Assembly (NCBI GenBank): GCA_037176725.1
Contig: JAZBRS010000020.1
Location: forward strand, 87,552,001 to 87,616,000
DNA: 64,000 bases
Reading direction: 5' to 3'
Source: Posidonia oceanica
Lineage: Eukaryota > Streptophyta > Magnoliopsida > Alismatales > Posidoniaceae
The position numbers were made by a program, and so were the translations under genes. Positions 18,275 to 30,668 of the stretch are shown one piece after another. The notes beneath the pieces were generated by a model. It was not told the origin of the DNA and made no database searches. It was given only the letters and a program-made list of their open reading frames with translations. Every line of letters begins with the position of its first letter. The first letter of the stretch is position 1.

Positions 18275-21200
18275 TGTTGACACCCCATCTTGGCAGGCCT
18301 AGACCTTTGGAGCCCTCTTGTTGATTGCTGGATCAAACCCCAACCAAACCCTAACCCTAGTCCTCCTCTCAACCCTTCAAAATCAGCCCATTTTGGCCTA
18401 AACCTCTACCCCCCTTCCCAACCTCAAAACCTAACCAAAATTCATAGGAAAACCCACCACTATCCACTCAACAAACCTACCCAAAAACCTAGGATTTTCC
18501 AAGCCTGACCCATTCCCAAAAACCCTAGAAAACTTAGGTGAAACTATCCTTTTTCTACACCTTGAAACCCCTCCAAAACCTCCTTAAAATCAAACCAAAA
18601 CCTTAGACCCAAGACTTCAAATCCTAGACTACCCACCCACCAATTTTCACCCAATTCCGAGACCATTAAGACCCTCTTTCACTCAAATTATCCTTTTCTC
18701 TCTCCGGGATTATCATTTTCTCTCTCCTCTCTCTCTCCTGATTATCATCTCCCTTTTCCCCCCTTCTCATCCTTTTTTGGGTCTGGCTGTGGGCCCCCTC
18801 TGTGCTTCTATCCCTCCTCTATTTTATCCTGATTTTTACTTTATTTTTAACACTCTTTCTGAATTTTTAAAAATCATTTTCCCCCAACCTATCTTTTCCC
18901 CTTTTATTCCCCATTTTATTCCATTTCTTCCCTCCTTCTCTTCTCCTTTTCTCCCTTTTGCAAAAATCCACAAAAACCCATAAAAATCTGTAAAATCTCA
19001 AAACATAAAACAAACAAATCAGTACACTAAGAAAAACAATTAAAAAATGTTAAACAAGCAATTAACAACTTAAACTTAACTTAAGCAAGCTAAAAAGAAA
19101 ACCAAGCATGCAAACTAAAAAATGCAAAACAAATCAAAAGAAAACACTGAAAATCAGGGAAAAAGCTAAAATAAAATCCAAACCCACCAAAGGTAAAAAC
19201 CCATCAGAGGAATTAAAAAACAAACCCAAAAAGAAGAATTAAAAAATCAAATACTAGAACAAGTAATTAAGAAAGGCAAAAGACTTAACCTAACAAACAT
19301 AAGAAAAACAAGTAAAAACTTAATTAAAAGAAAGAAAAGAAAACACATCCGAAAAGCTTAAAAACACCCTATCAAACCAAAAAAAATCCAACTAAAAACT
19401 TCAAGAAAAATCCATAAATAAAAAATCAAGACATAACTTAAAAGACTTAAGAAAGAAAAACCCTAAGAAGACTACAACTTTAAAATCTAAAACCAACCCT
19501 AAAATAATACGAAATAAATCCTGAAAAATCCTAATCAATACCCTAAGTGTCCAACAAAAGAAATAAAATTTTTAAAATAATTTAAAAAGGGATTAACAAA
19601 CATTTAAACAAGTGAAAACCAATTAAGAACAAAACCAAAGTCCTAAAACCCTAATCAAGCCCAAAACACATTAATCAACTCAAAATAACCATTAAAAATC
19701 TTAATTAAAATCCTAACCTACAGCACAACCCTTCTGGCATTTTTATTTAATTTTTAGTTTATCTTTACCTATTTTATTTCCCCATTCTACCCTCTCTTTC
19801 TTTCTTATCCTCCTTCTTCCTCCTTATTTTTTTTTCCTTACTGGGCTCAAACTGGCCCGATTCTCTTTTTTTTATTTCTTTTTTTCGGCCCCCGCACGGT
19901 CCGGCCCACGCGCCATCCCCACCCTTCTTCCTCCTCCAACCTTCTGTTTTTTTTCTCTTCCGCCGGTTTTCTCCCGCGAGCTGCTGCTACAGCCTTCCCT
20001 CCCCATTCAAATTTTGAAGCTCAATCCTTTCAATCTACAGCAGCTCGCCGTCTCCCCGTCTCAGCAGCTTTTCCGGAGCCGGTCGCCTCAATCTTCTCTG
20101 CTGCAGTGGCCGCCGGCCGAATTTGAAAGTTCCCCCCGCGCGCCAGCAGCCTCCGCTCCCCAGATATAATCCTCCGACCCTCCTTCAATCCAGAAGAGCC
20201 GAGACCTTCAGGGCAGAACCGAGAGCGAACAACCTTCAGCTTTAGAGCGAACTCAGAGAGGAACCCAGAGTTGAATCCAATTCCAGAGAGCCATTTCCTT
20301 TGCAATTCTTCCACCTGCAACTCATTCCTTTTCTTCTCTGTCTTCTCCACTTCCAGAAGAGAGAGTGGCCAGAGAGAGTGGTTTGGGAGTCACCTCTGCA
20401 TCCCGGAGAGAGACTCCAATCCCCTAGCCTCCTCCATCCAATTCCCTTCCCTTTCTCTGCCGAAACCTTCAGCAAAACCTCCTCTCCCTTTTCCAGTAAA
20501 CCAGACCCACCTCCTGCCATCACACTTCTCCCCATTGCTCCCCCAAGTTCACCCAAAACCCAGCCATTTCCCAGCCTCATTCTCCGGCCATTCCACCCAC
20601 TGAAACCACCTAAAACCACCCAGAGACACCCTGATCACCAGACCTGCAACCCAGCTCCATTCTCTCACAATTCCCATCACTCCAGCCCGCAACTCCCCCC
20701 CAAACTTCACCCAGTCACTCACCAGGCCTCCACCTTTCTAAAGCCCCCGGCCTCGAACCCAACCGCTCACCACAGCTTCCAGACTCCACCACAAACACTT
20801 ACACCACTCACTGATCAGAAAACCAGCCGACTTCCAATCTCCACCTACAGCCTCCCAAAAAACAATTCAACCACCCAGAACCACTCCCCGCACCTCCAGC
20901 AATCTCCCAGAGCGCTCCATCCAAGCCGACGAGCAGCGGACACCTCCTTCGACCTCCGGCAGCATCCTCTGAACCCAGAAAAGCCAAAACGTTACCTGAG
21001 CTGCAGAACTTCGGTCCGGTTGATCAGGAAGCACCGGAGGGACGTTCTGAAGTGATTCCAACCCCCGCGAGCAGCCGGCAACGTTTGCAGCAACCAGGCG
21101 GCCTCCACCGGCGACAGCTGAAGTCACTGACGTCGGGGGAGCGACTCAGGCGCGGGAAAAGGTAATCACTGCTTCCCCTAGCTTCCTCTCCTTCTTCTCT

Positions 21201-24200
21201 TGCTTCCCCAGCCTTTAGAATGGTTTTTCCGGTCCTCCTGCTCCGTCGTCAGCTCGCCGGACAGTCCTCCTTCTCCGACGCCGGCTGCTTTTCCTCCGGA
21301 CACTCCGACCAGCAGAGCGAGTTCCAGTCGACCCCCGGAGCTCCGGACGATCGCCGACGTTGCTCTCCGCCTTCCCGTGCATCCTCAGCCCCCCCTGTCG
21401 ACGGCACGAGCTCTGGAAGCTTAGTGCTACAGTGTTCGTCGCCGTCGACGATCAGCACTGTTTACTTATTTTTCAGTTTATATAGTTTTAGGGTAAATAT
21501 TGCATGTCTGTCCTAAGTTTCCTCATTTTTGCATTCCAGTCCTTATTTCATTTATTCTGCTTGGTTTTTAATTAAATACTTTGCTAAATGGCATAATCTG
21601 TTTATAGTTTTCAGTATTTGCAAGTAGATCCATTTACTGTGTCGTGCTGCTTTAATATTTTGTAGTTTAGTCCTCCTGTTTTCTTTTTTTGCACTTAAGT
21701 CCTGTACCAAGTCAGTTCATTTATTTACTTATATTTTACCATACTGCATTGCATCCTGGCCCCTTGCATGTTTTCATTTTTGCATTTAAGTCCCATGCAC
21801 TGTTAGAACTTAGGATTATTTTTTATTTTTGCATACTGCATTGCATTCCAAGTCCCTGCATTTTTCTGTTTTTGCATTTAAGTCCATGTACTGTAGAAAC
21901 TTAGATTCTGATTTTTATTTTTGATTGATGCATTGCATATTTGCCCCTCTACTTTATCATATTGGCAGTTAGGTCCATTTTAAATGGACAGTAACTGTGC
22001 TGCATGCATTTTAACTTACTGCATTGCATTTTTAACCCCGTATTTTCCAGAAATTGCACTGTGGTCCTGTCATTTAATTTTCAGAGCATATTTTCCATAC
22101 TAAATTGCATTTTCAACCCCTGCATGATTGCAAAACCACACTTAGGTCCCTGCATGCTTTAAAAATCATGTAAAAAGACCATTTTGCCCCTAGGTTGCAT
22201 TTTAGCCCCTATGCCTACCAAATTTCATACAGACTTTCCACTAGTACCCCCAGACTCCCCAGGACCTTGTTTTCCGGAAAATTTGCATCTTAGACCCTAG
22301 ATTTTTTTCAAAATTGCACTCTGACCCCTTTTGGTTTCAAAATCTCTTTCAAAGCATACCTTCTTTTCAAAACACCTTTCTGAGCCTAGTTTTTTTTTGC
22401 CAAATAGACTCTTGTCTTCCCCTGTTTTCAAAATCCTCCCTGGGACCCTGTTTTCTGGGAAATTTGCACTTTTATCCCCTCTTCTTTTTCAAGATGCTTT
22501 CTGAACTCCTGGTTTTTCTCAAATTACTTCTCTTTGCTTTTCTTGCTTTTGCATGCATCCTGCACTCATTTAGTCTTGCATTTTAGCATCTCCTTGCACA
22601 CACTAGCACTTCTAGCTCCCTTTCACTTGGGAGGACCTTTTTGCACATCCCTAGGACCTCCTGAACACCTAGATCTGTTCTTCTCCTCTGTTCTGGCCCT
22701 TCTACCTTGGAGCTGCGATATCTTCCAATCCGGCCGTTGGATCTTCTCAAGTGAGCTGCCCAAGCGACCGCAGCGAAGCGCTCTTCAGCATAGACCAGAC
22801 AGATTTCAGATCAGGCTCCCAGATTTCCTGGTACGTCCTCCTGAACCCCTGCATTGCATTCATTTGCATGGCATTTGCACAGTTTTCCTTGTTTTCGCTT
22901 TCTGTCTCTTTGAGCATGTAGAATAGGACTTCCCCTTTCTGCTTGTCTATTCAAATCCTCGTTTCGCGTTTCTCTGTGTGTTTCGTGTTGCGTTCTCCCT
23001 GGATTTGCCACTTTATGTGACTTTCTTCCCCTTTTTCCACGATCCGATCGCATCGCGAGCTTTGGGCAGCATGCGAGACACACCGTGGAACGGTTTAGTG
23101 GGAAACAGTCGCAAAGAGGTGGTAATCCCTCCATTTGCCCCTTCTCCCCTCAGTAGGTCTTCACACCTACTCTGAGCGGTCCTAAACAGCGTTTGTTCTT
23201 TTACACACGTTGTCTTGCCTCCCCTTCGACCCCTTTTAATCTCTTTCTGCATCCTCGCATTTGCATGGCTTTTTCGAGGTTTTTGCTTCGCTGTTTTGGC
23301 ACCGTTTCGCGTGCCCGCCCTCGTTTTCGCTCTGTTTTGCGTGCCCATCTGTTTTCTTGTCTCGTTTTGCGCGCTGTCTTGCCTTCTCGTTCGTTTTGCG
23401 TGCCGGTTTTATTCCTTCGCCCCGTTTTGCATACCATTCTGTTTTCTCATCCTGTTTTGCGTACCTTCTTGCTCTCTTGTCTCGTTTTGCGCGCTGCCTT
23501 GTTTTCCGCTCGTTTTGCGTGACGATTTCGCTCTTTTGCATCGTTTTGCGTGCGTTGTTCGCTCCCCGCCTCGTTTTGCGTGTTTCGCGCCGTTTTCTCT
23601 TGCATGTCGATCCCATTGCATGGTTTTCACGCTGTTTTGTTTTCTCGCTTGCATTTGCATATAGGGCTGTGATGCTTACTGCCTGGAGTTCCCACGAGCT
23701 AGGTTACGCCTGGTTCGGAACACAGACAGCGCAGCTGAGCACTTAGAGAGCACGTTTACTTCCTTGCATCGTTTCTTCCCACTTAGAGCACTCCTTGAGC
23801 ATTCATTTAGGCATTCATAGGCACATAGGCATTCAATCCTGCATCTTTCTGCGTATGCGAGCGTAAGCCTAGAAAGACCGATTTTCGGGCGTGTCGGGGG
23901 TGCCTAATACCTTCCCCGCACGTAACAGGAGTCCTTACCCTGTCTTTTGGCCTGCAATGACCGTACCGCCCTTATCCTAGGCTAGAGTCATCTCATTTGC
24001 ATTTGTTTGCATTTGTTTCCCTTTGCATTGCTTTGCTTTGCATTTATTGCTCGGTTTTGCACGTTAATTCACGCATTACCCCGGTTTTCCTCGTCTTCCG
24101 TTAATAGACGTGGTGGCGACTCTGATTTGTCTTATCTTTTCCTTTTTCTCCTCGATTTTAAGTGTTTTTTCGAGTTGAGCCTCTTCCTAGGATCTCAATC

Positions 24201-24241
24201 GCCGCTAAATAGCGAGCCTGGTTCCGATCGGGATCGCTACA
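18275..24241 (+). repeat. Element A 3' LTR, complete, 5967 bp
   Basis: It starts TGTTGACACCCC right after the polypurine tract and ends CTACA. The part from 20673 matches window positions 1-3569. At 5967 bp it is among the large LTRs known for Ogre/Tat elements. Internal layout: a C-rich start, an A-rich stretch of about 800 bp (18960-19740), a pyrimidine-rich block to about 20000, C-rich sequence to 21200, then T-rich sequence with GCATT words, a tandem repeat near 23272-23600, the conserved hairpin at 23890-23922 and the primer-site-like motif at 24113-24122. No intact host gene is captured inside. The flank from 24242 is gag of element D, so A inserted there; the five bases GATAG after the LTR should also precede the 5' LTR outside the window. 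Confidence 0.95.
23890..23922 (+). promoter_or_regulatory. Conserved LTR hairpin, A 3' copy
   Basis: This is identical to the hairpin at 3218-3250: a 9-bp stem with one bulge and a 14-nt loop, 319 nt before the LTR end. Confidence 0.65.
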
Positions 24242-24633
24242 GATAGTGGATGCGACGCCACAGCGGGGGAGGGAGGCGATACCCCGACATGGGATACTGC
24301 AGACAATCCTTGAGGTAGGGGAGCAGACTAGCCAGGCAGAAGGGTAACAGCTGCTGGCTCAGAAGGCATAATTGAAGGACAAAGAAGCTAGCCTACATAG
24401 AAGGGAGGCACCAGACAGCTCGATCCACCAGTGTCGGGCGAAAGCGAGGACAGATCATGCACCACAAGACGAGGTGCCACAGGCAAAGAGAAGGCAAGGG
24501 TAGCTAGACAAGGGAACGCTCCTGGAGAAGGTGCCTGGAGAAATGGGCGGATGCCGGCCAGGAGAAAGAGGGAGGACTGATCATCAACCCCGGAATCTGC
24601 GGGAGGCGAGGAGCCAAAGGATGGATCCCCCAT
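24242..24633 (-). pseudogene. gag: Element D gag N-terminus, cut by insertion of A
   Basis: Read on the minus strand, ATG at 24633-24631 begins MGDPSFGSS, preceded by an RVFSIA context. It aligns with the gag starts of A (SRSAMAQYVSEPSF), C and F. The frame is Pro/Ser-rich like the other Gag N-termini and stops in frame at about 24388. Sequence identity with gag ends at 24242, where the LTR of A begins, so the rest of D gag must lie to the left of A outside the window. Confidence 0.7.
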
Positions 24634-26316
24634 GGCAATGGAGAAGACCCGGATAGGCAGGAAAGGGAGTCGGACAGTCAAAAGCTATATGCAAGGATAG
24701 GAAGCAGGTACGACCCGAAGACGTGTAATTGGCATGGCTCGAGACCTAAAAAAACAAACAAAATAGTTAGGTAGCTGCAAAGTTGTGGCATGAATGGCAC
24801 ACATGCAAATGAATGCCCTAAAATGCACTCTCTCACCATGCATGTCCTGTGTAGGTGGCCTACTAGGACTCACTCATGGGTTTGTGATTTATTGACTCCA
24901 GGTTAGATAGTAAGGTCACCGTTCTAAATCCTGACCAAAGCTCAGGCAATGAACGGTTGGTGCTTTTGGAGCCTCGACCAGCCTAAAGCACAGGTTGTAC
25001 CCACGACTAACACTGACACGACCCCTGACAAGGGGGGCAGAATGACCAACTCGCTCCATGCCAAAGCGGTGGAACGAGAGGCCGAAACTGTCCTTCACAG
25101 ACTGTGGGTGGACTCAGAGGAGAGAATGCATGCTTTCTAATATGATCAAACATGTGGTATGCATTAGAGTTTTTTACTTGCGTTTTATTTAACCAGGGGG
25201 GAAAATTGCAAGTTCAGCTCTAGTTGTGCTTAAATGTAAAATGTTGGCTTTATTGCTGTTTTTAAATTAAGCCAGAGGGGAGCAAACAAGTTTCTAATAT
25301 CCTAACATGGCAAAAGCATGAAGGGGAAAGAAACTGGAAGTCATGGCATGCAGACAATCGCACAACAAGGCAAAACCAACACAACAAGTGAAAGTTAAAA
25401 GCCCGAAGTAAAATGCGAATGCTTAAAAGGTGGCATGCATGCACTCATGCGAATGGTATGCTTTCTAACATGCTCTCTCTCACCGATCTAGTGTGTCCTA
25501 GTAGGTTATCTACTTCGGACTCCCACAAGTGTACAGGTCACCGACTTGGTCAGAAAGTAAGGCTCCCATCCGGACCTTGGCCAGAGCTCAGGTATAACGG
25601 GTGGTGCATTAGTGGCCTTCACCCTACCAAAGCATGGGCTGCACCCTCTAGTAGCATCAACATGACCCCTAACAAGGGGGGCAGACCGATCAACTCGCCC
25701 TGTGCCAAAGCAGTTGAATGAGAAACCGGGACTGTCCTTCTCAGACTGATAGGTGGACTTAGATGAGAAGATGCATGCCCTATATGATGATTTATGCAAA
25801 ATGATTAAAGTTTTTTATCTTGCATGTTTTATTAACCCAAAAGGGGGGGGAATGTATGTTGACGCCTCTAGTTGCTCCTAGATTCGACTTTTACTTGCTG
25901 TTTTTAATTGCCAAGTGGGGAGCAACCTGTCTCTAGTTGTCCTTAGGCCTAACGCAAAAGGGAAAGAAAAACACCCAAACATGGCTAGCAAACAACATAC
26001 AATCACTGCAAAAAGCTTGGGCATGGTACGTGCTTGTGTATGTGGACATGATAGTGGAAAGAAAAAACACTTGTCATATCAAAAGGCAGATATACATGGC
26101 ATGTGCATGTGGGGTGGCATAGCAACTGTGTAGAACAAAGCAATTACCATTCAAAAGGCATGTATAAAGCATAAACAAAGCAAACAAGAATAATGTAAGC
26201 AATGAAGCAAATAAACATGCATAAGGCAAGCAATAAAGCAAAGTAGCAAGCATAAGGCAAGCGCAAGTGAAAAAACCATGCAAGCGAAAAACCAAAATGA
26301 AAGCCAGAGTTTGAAA
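24634..26316 (-). other. Leader of element D with duplicated conserved block
   Basis: This is the minus-strand leader between primer site and gag. The conserved leader block seen once in A, C and F is present twice, at about 24940-25130 and 25545-25790, separated by roughly 600 bp together with flanking sequence. That makes the leader longer than those of A, C and F. Short plus-strand ORFs here are antisense to the element and I do not regard them as genes. Confidence 0.7.
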
Positions 26317-26334
26317 TCCCCAGCGGAGTCGCCA
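26317..26334 (-). other. Primer binding site of element D
   Basis: On the minus strand this reads TGGCGACTCCGCTGGGGA, identical to the site of A. It starts five bases after the LTR end. Confidence 0.9.
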
Positions 26335-26445
26335 GCCTATGAATGCGCCCTTTTTCCTTTAGGTCGGACCAGAGCGGGTCCGAATGAGAAGAGGAACTTC
26401 ACGGATAGCGACGCGAAGAAGGAAAGAAGAGATAAGACAAAAACA

Positions 26446-26455
26446 GAGTCGCCAC
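26446..26455 (-). other. Primer-site-like motif inside D LTR
   Basis: On the minus strand this reads GTGGCGACTC, preceded by AATAGACTAG, about 120 nt before the true primer site of D. It matches the motifs in A, C, E and F. Confidence 0.6.
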
Positions 26456-26602
26456 CTAGTCTATTATCGGGAAGACGAGAAAACCAAGGAAAGCATAGAA
26501 AACAAGCAAATGAATGCAATGCTATGCGAAATGATATGACTTGTGCCAAGGACGAGGGCAAAATGGTCACTACAAGCTAGAGAAAGGTAAGGACTCCTAT
26601 TA

Positions 26603-26635
26603 CGTGTGGGGAAGGTGTTAGGCATCCCCAACACG
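26603..26635 (-). promoter_or_regulatory. Conserved LTR hairpin, D copy
   Basis: CGTGTGGGG pairs with CCCCA, a one-base bulge, and CACG around a 14-nt loop. Relative to A, the inner pair changes from C-G to T-A on both sides, a compensating change. Confidence 0.65.
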
Positions 26636-27230
26636 CCTGAGGAATCGGTGTTTCTTGGCTAAACGCTTGCATTTGCGGGAATTTCGGCAATGATTGCCTT
26701 TAACCGTACACCTAGGGGGCGATAGATGCTATGCCATGCTTTAATGGCTAGATGCCTGAATGGAAAATTAAACGTGCAGCTTATGTACTCAGCAGCGCTA
26801 CCTGTGTTCCAAATGGGGGCGAACCCTGGTTCGTGAGAACTCCAGGCAGTAAGCATCACTGTCCTAATGCAAATGCAGGTGATAAAACAAAACGCCGATA
26901 AAACCACGCAATGCATATATGACATGCAAAGGGGAAAGGAAACAAGGGTGGAAAAGCCAAATAAAACCACACGATGTGAGCGTCAAACAGGCAAATGGGA
27001 AAGAAGACGGATTCGATAAACCGAGTAAAAACCACACAATGCAAGCGTAAGCAAAGGGGAAAGAAAATTGACGTGGAAAACCATGGGAAAGCAGGCGATG
27101 CAAGGCACAAAACCATAGCAAGGGTTTGGCAACATGCACTGGTGTCAAAGCATGTGTCGGAAGTGATAAATTGCAGAAAACGACGGCCAAACAAAAATCG
27201 ATGCTTTAAAACAATGTTCAGCCAACTGTA

Positions 27231-29302
27231 AGTGTTGGACGCAGCTATGACCTGTGTCCAATGTTGGACGCAGGACTAGACAGCGTGCAACACTTAAAGA
27301 AGGAGAACCTGCAGAAAACATGCAATCTGGAAAACCATGCATTCTAGATGTATGAATGCGATGCAAATGCAATGAAGTAGTAGAGGACATGAAGATCATG
27401 CTAGGCAGTCAAGGCAACAAATCAGAAATGATTTAAGAGCAAGATACAAGCATAGAACATGATTTAAACATTGCAGAGTGTAGACAGAAGCATAAGGAAA
27501 TACATGCAAACTGATAGAAAAAATCATAGAGGCATGCATTTAAGTTGCTGTAAACAGGTTAGGGCTAAGCATGCAAACATGGATCATATAAAAACCCAAG
27601 AAGGAAAGCATCTGCAAAGCATGCACCAAGGAAACACAACCAGTGTGTTGGACGCAAGCACCACCTACGTCTTATGTAGGATGCCAGCAGTAACTGCGTC
27701 CAACACAAGGGAAGGCACAAACATGAAAGAACTTGCATAAAACCTCTGATAAAAAGGCCAAGCAAACTTGGGAACAGTTGCCAAAGGGGCTAGATACAAC
27801 CATACATGCATGGATCAAATGAACTCAAAGGATAATAACATCATGCAAGCATCATGGCAAGAGCAGTTAAGCAGAAACGTAGGACGCAGAGTACATTTGC
27901 GTCCAACATAGGACGCAGAGCACTGCTGCGTCCAACACATAGAGGAGCATGGCAAGCTCCAAGGGAGATCTGAGCTTAAAAAAAAACCACTTAAATATGC
28001 ATGCAGGCTATTGAAAGTAAGATAATCCAAGGCATGCAACATAGATCAAACATGTATCAAAAATAAATGCAACATTCAAGCATTAAAATACATGTAAGCT
28101 AACAGAGGCATAGGACGCTGGATGCACCAGCGTCCAACATAGGATGCAGTGCACTCCAGCGTCCCACATAGAAGAACAGCAAAGTATTCAGAAGCGAAAA
28201 CACGGATCCAAGCTAGGATCGAAACATGATATAAGCATGATGGCATCTGGAAGCATGGAAGAAAGCATGCAACATAAATCCACAGATAAAAGCATCCAGA
28301 TCATGGCAATATAGAAGCAAAAATAAAACAAAATAAATAAAACACCTGCAGGGTGTTGGACGCTGCCTCAGGGCACGTCCAACGTTGGACGCACCAGCAT
28401 GTGCGTCCAACAGGTCGGGAAGTTCCCGACCAAGGACAGTGGCCAAATCAGCCAAAATCCCAAAGTGACTTGCTAGGAAGCAAGAGTGGGTGACAACGAG
28501 CATGTCCATATGCTAGGCACCAGAAATGGGTGAGTGGAATGCTCCACCCACCTCCTCCTCCTCACGGCTGATGGCCGAGGCCTTTCTGGCCAACCAAGGG
28601 GGCGTGTGTGCATGCAAGCTATCCTATCATGCTACCACATGCATGAGCTAGCAAGGGGTGATGAAAACTTACCTGGTTGCGGCTCAGATGGCGTGTTTGC
28701 ACTCGGCCGACGACGAGGAAGAAGATGGCAGCTAAACTCCGGCCAGCTCTTTTGGGCGCAAGGGAAGGCCGGGAGAGGTGGCTCAATGCTTGGGAGTTGT
28801 CGTGGGAGTTCGCACAAGGTCTGGGAAGCACTCAATTTTCAGTAGCACAAGTGTGGTGAGCTGGGAAGGCGGTGAAGTCCTGTGTTTTGTTGGGTTCCTC
28901 TATCAAAAAGCAACGGCGTAGTAGGCCTTAGATAGGCTTTGGCAGGGCAATGGCAGGCATGGCGTGAGTGGGGATGACACGTGGGATGTCATTGGTGTTA
29001 GTAGATGTCAGGAGGTGGTCGGAAAAGTCTTTGCGTGGCAGAGTGCTTGCGGCTGGCTCAGTGAGGGCGTGGTGAGCAGGAGACACACTGGTGGGGGAGA
29101 TGACGTGGTGGCAGGCCAAGTTTCTAGCCTTGGTGCGTAGTGGGGGTGAGTAAGTGGCCGAGGAGACCGGTAGTAAGTGTAGGTGGACGGAGGAGAGGAC
29201 AAGCGGTGAGCAAAGGCTGTAGTTGCTGCTGCAACTCCCGACTCGTTGGACGCTAGCACAGAGTGCGTCCAATGTTGGACGCTGCCAATGCCAGCGTCCA
29301 AC
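27231..29302 (-). repeat. Dispersed GGACGC palindromes in D LTR
   Basis: Inverted repeats with a common GTTGGACGC/GCGTCCAAC core are scattered through the LTR. Examples are 27644-27656/27695-27707 (13 bp), 27882-27888/27898-27904 (7 bp), 27911-27918/27926-27933 (8 bp, loop 7), 28113-28120/28128-28135 (8 bp, loop 7), 28355-28362/28376-28383, 28384-28394/28401-28411 (11 bp, loop 6), 29245-29253/29265-29273 and 29274-29284/29292-29302 (11 bp, loop 7). Positions next to the core covary: GCAG/CTGC, GCTG/CAGC, GCAC/GTGC. Confidence 0.8.
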
Positions 29303-29521
29303 GAGCCCAAGAGGCCAAGGCTTGTTTTTTTGGTTTTGGGCCTTGGTTAAGTGTAGGCCAAGGCTTAGGTGGGCTTAGGTGAAAGTTTTGGTCAGTTTTT
29401 GGGAGGTTTTGTAGTTTGGTGAGGTTTTAGGGTGGGTTTGAGAGAGAGAGCCATTCTAGGGTCCAAGCAACCTTCCAAGAGGATCCACCATCATCCAGCC
29501 AGTCAAAATGGGGTGTCTACA

Positions 29522-29563
29522 GCAGCGCACGAGACCCATTGTGGCCGAGCACAGGGACGATCA
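29522..29563 (+). repeat. Last 42 bp of element C 5' LTR
   Basis: It starts GCAGCGCACGAGACC and ends GATCA. It aligns over its full length with 44954-44995, the end of the 3' LTR of C, with 9 differences in 42, all transitions. The rest of this LTR was displaced to the left by insertion of D. Confidence 0.8.
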
Positions 29564-29571
29564 CAGGAAAG

Positions 29572-29589
29572 TGGTGACTCTTTTGGGGA
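29572..29589 (+). other. Primer binding site of element C, mutated
   Basis: TGGTGACTCTTTTGGGGA differs from the site of A at four positions, all C to T or G to T. It is followed by the same TTCTAGATTCCGACTTTCG context as in A and F. Confidence 0.8.
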
Positions 29590-30668
29590 TTCTAGATTCC
29601 GACTTTCGTTTTGGCTTTTCGCTTGCATGGTTTTTCACTTGTAGTTGCCTTGCCTGCTCTACTACTTACATTGCTTTTACTTGCTTTATTTATGCATTAT
29701 ACATGCCTAAATACATGCTTGGTGCAATAATACCTGCCTTTTGAGTGGTGAATGTTTTGTTTTACACAAATGTTATGCCACTACACATGCACATGTCATG
29801 TATACCTGCTTTTTGATATGATAAGTGTTTTCTTTTCACTATCATGCCCACAACACATTGCACATGCCATGCACATGTCTTTTGCCTTGTTGCGTGATTG
29901 TTTGCATGCCATGACTTCTTATTTCTTTCCCCTTCATGCTTTGCCATGCTTAGGATATTAGGAACAAGCTTGCCCCCCTTTTGCTTAATCTAAAAGCTAC
30001 AATAAAGCCAAGTAATAACATTTAAGCACAACTGGAGCCAAACTTGCAATTTTCCCCATTAGTTAAATAAAACACAAGTTAAACACTCTAAAGCATATCA
30101 CATGATTGATCATACCAGAAAGCATGCATCTTCTCATCCCTGAGTCCACCCACTTAGTCTGAGAAGGACAGTCTCGGTCTCTCATTCGGTTGCTTTAGCA
30201 TAGTGCAAGCTGGTCGGTCTGTCCCCTCTTGTCCGGGGTCATGTTGGTGCTAATAGAGGGTACGACCCATGCTTTGGCAGGGTCAAGGCCACTAACGCAC
30301 CACTCGTTATACATGAGCTCTTGCTAGGGTCTAGACGGGGACCTACTTTTTCTGACCTGGAGTCAATAAAACCCATACCTATGAGTGAGTCCGAGTAGGC
30401 CGCCTACTCAGGACATGCATAGTGAGAGAGCGCATAATAGGGCATTCATTTGCATGTATGTCATTCATGCCACCCCTAATAACTTATTTTGCATCTGTCC
30501 TCTGACACTTGTTGTTGTCCTACAGGTAGGTGCAAGCTCCTCGACCATGATCTCGAGCATCCCTCCTCTCTGTCTTTGAGCTATCTGTCGCCCCCGACAA
30601 TAGCTCGTCTTAGGTCTCATGTCTCTACCTCCAGCCGTAGACCCTTTCGCACTCGCTCACTGTCCGTT
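29590..30668 (+). other. Leader of element C
   Basis: Non-coding leader, similar in layout to those of A and F. The conserved block lies at about 30139-30320. Confidence 0.7.

Larger units (their letters stand above)
26340..29521 (-). repeat. Element D 5' LTR, 3182 bp
   Basis: On the minus strand it begins TGTAGACACCCCATTTTGAC at 29521 and ends in CA at 26340, followed by the primer site. It contains the conserved hairpin (26603-26635), the primer-site-like motif (26446-26455) and at least eight palindromes built on GGACGC (27234-29302). The LTR ends abruptly at 29521 against the last 42 bp of another LTR (element C), so D inserted into C. The five bases GCAGC after the LTR are the candidate target duplication; the partner copy lies outside the window. 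Confidence 0.9.

Noticed and set aside
18344..18362. Telomere-like CCCTAACCCTAG
   Set aside because: Only about two units near the start of an LTR; there is no array.
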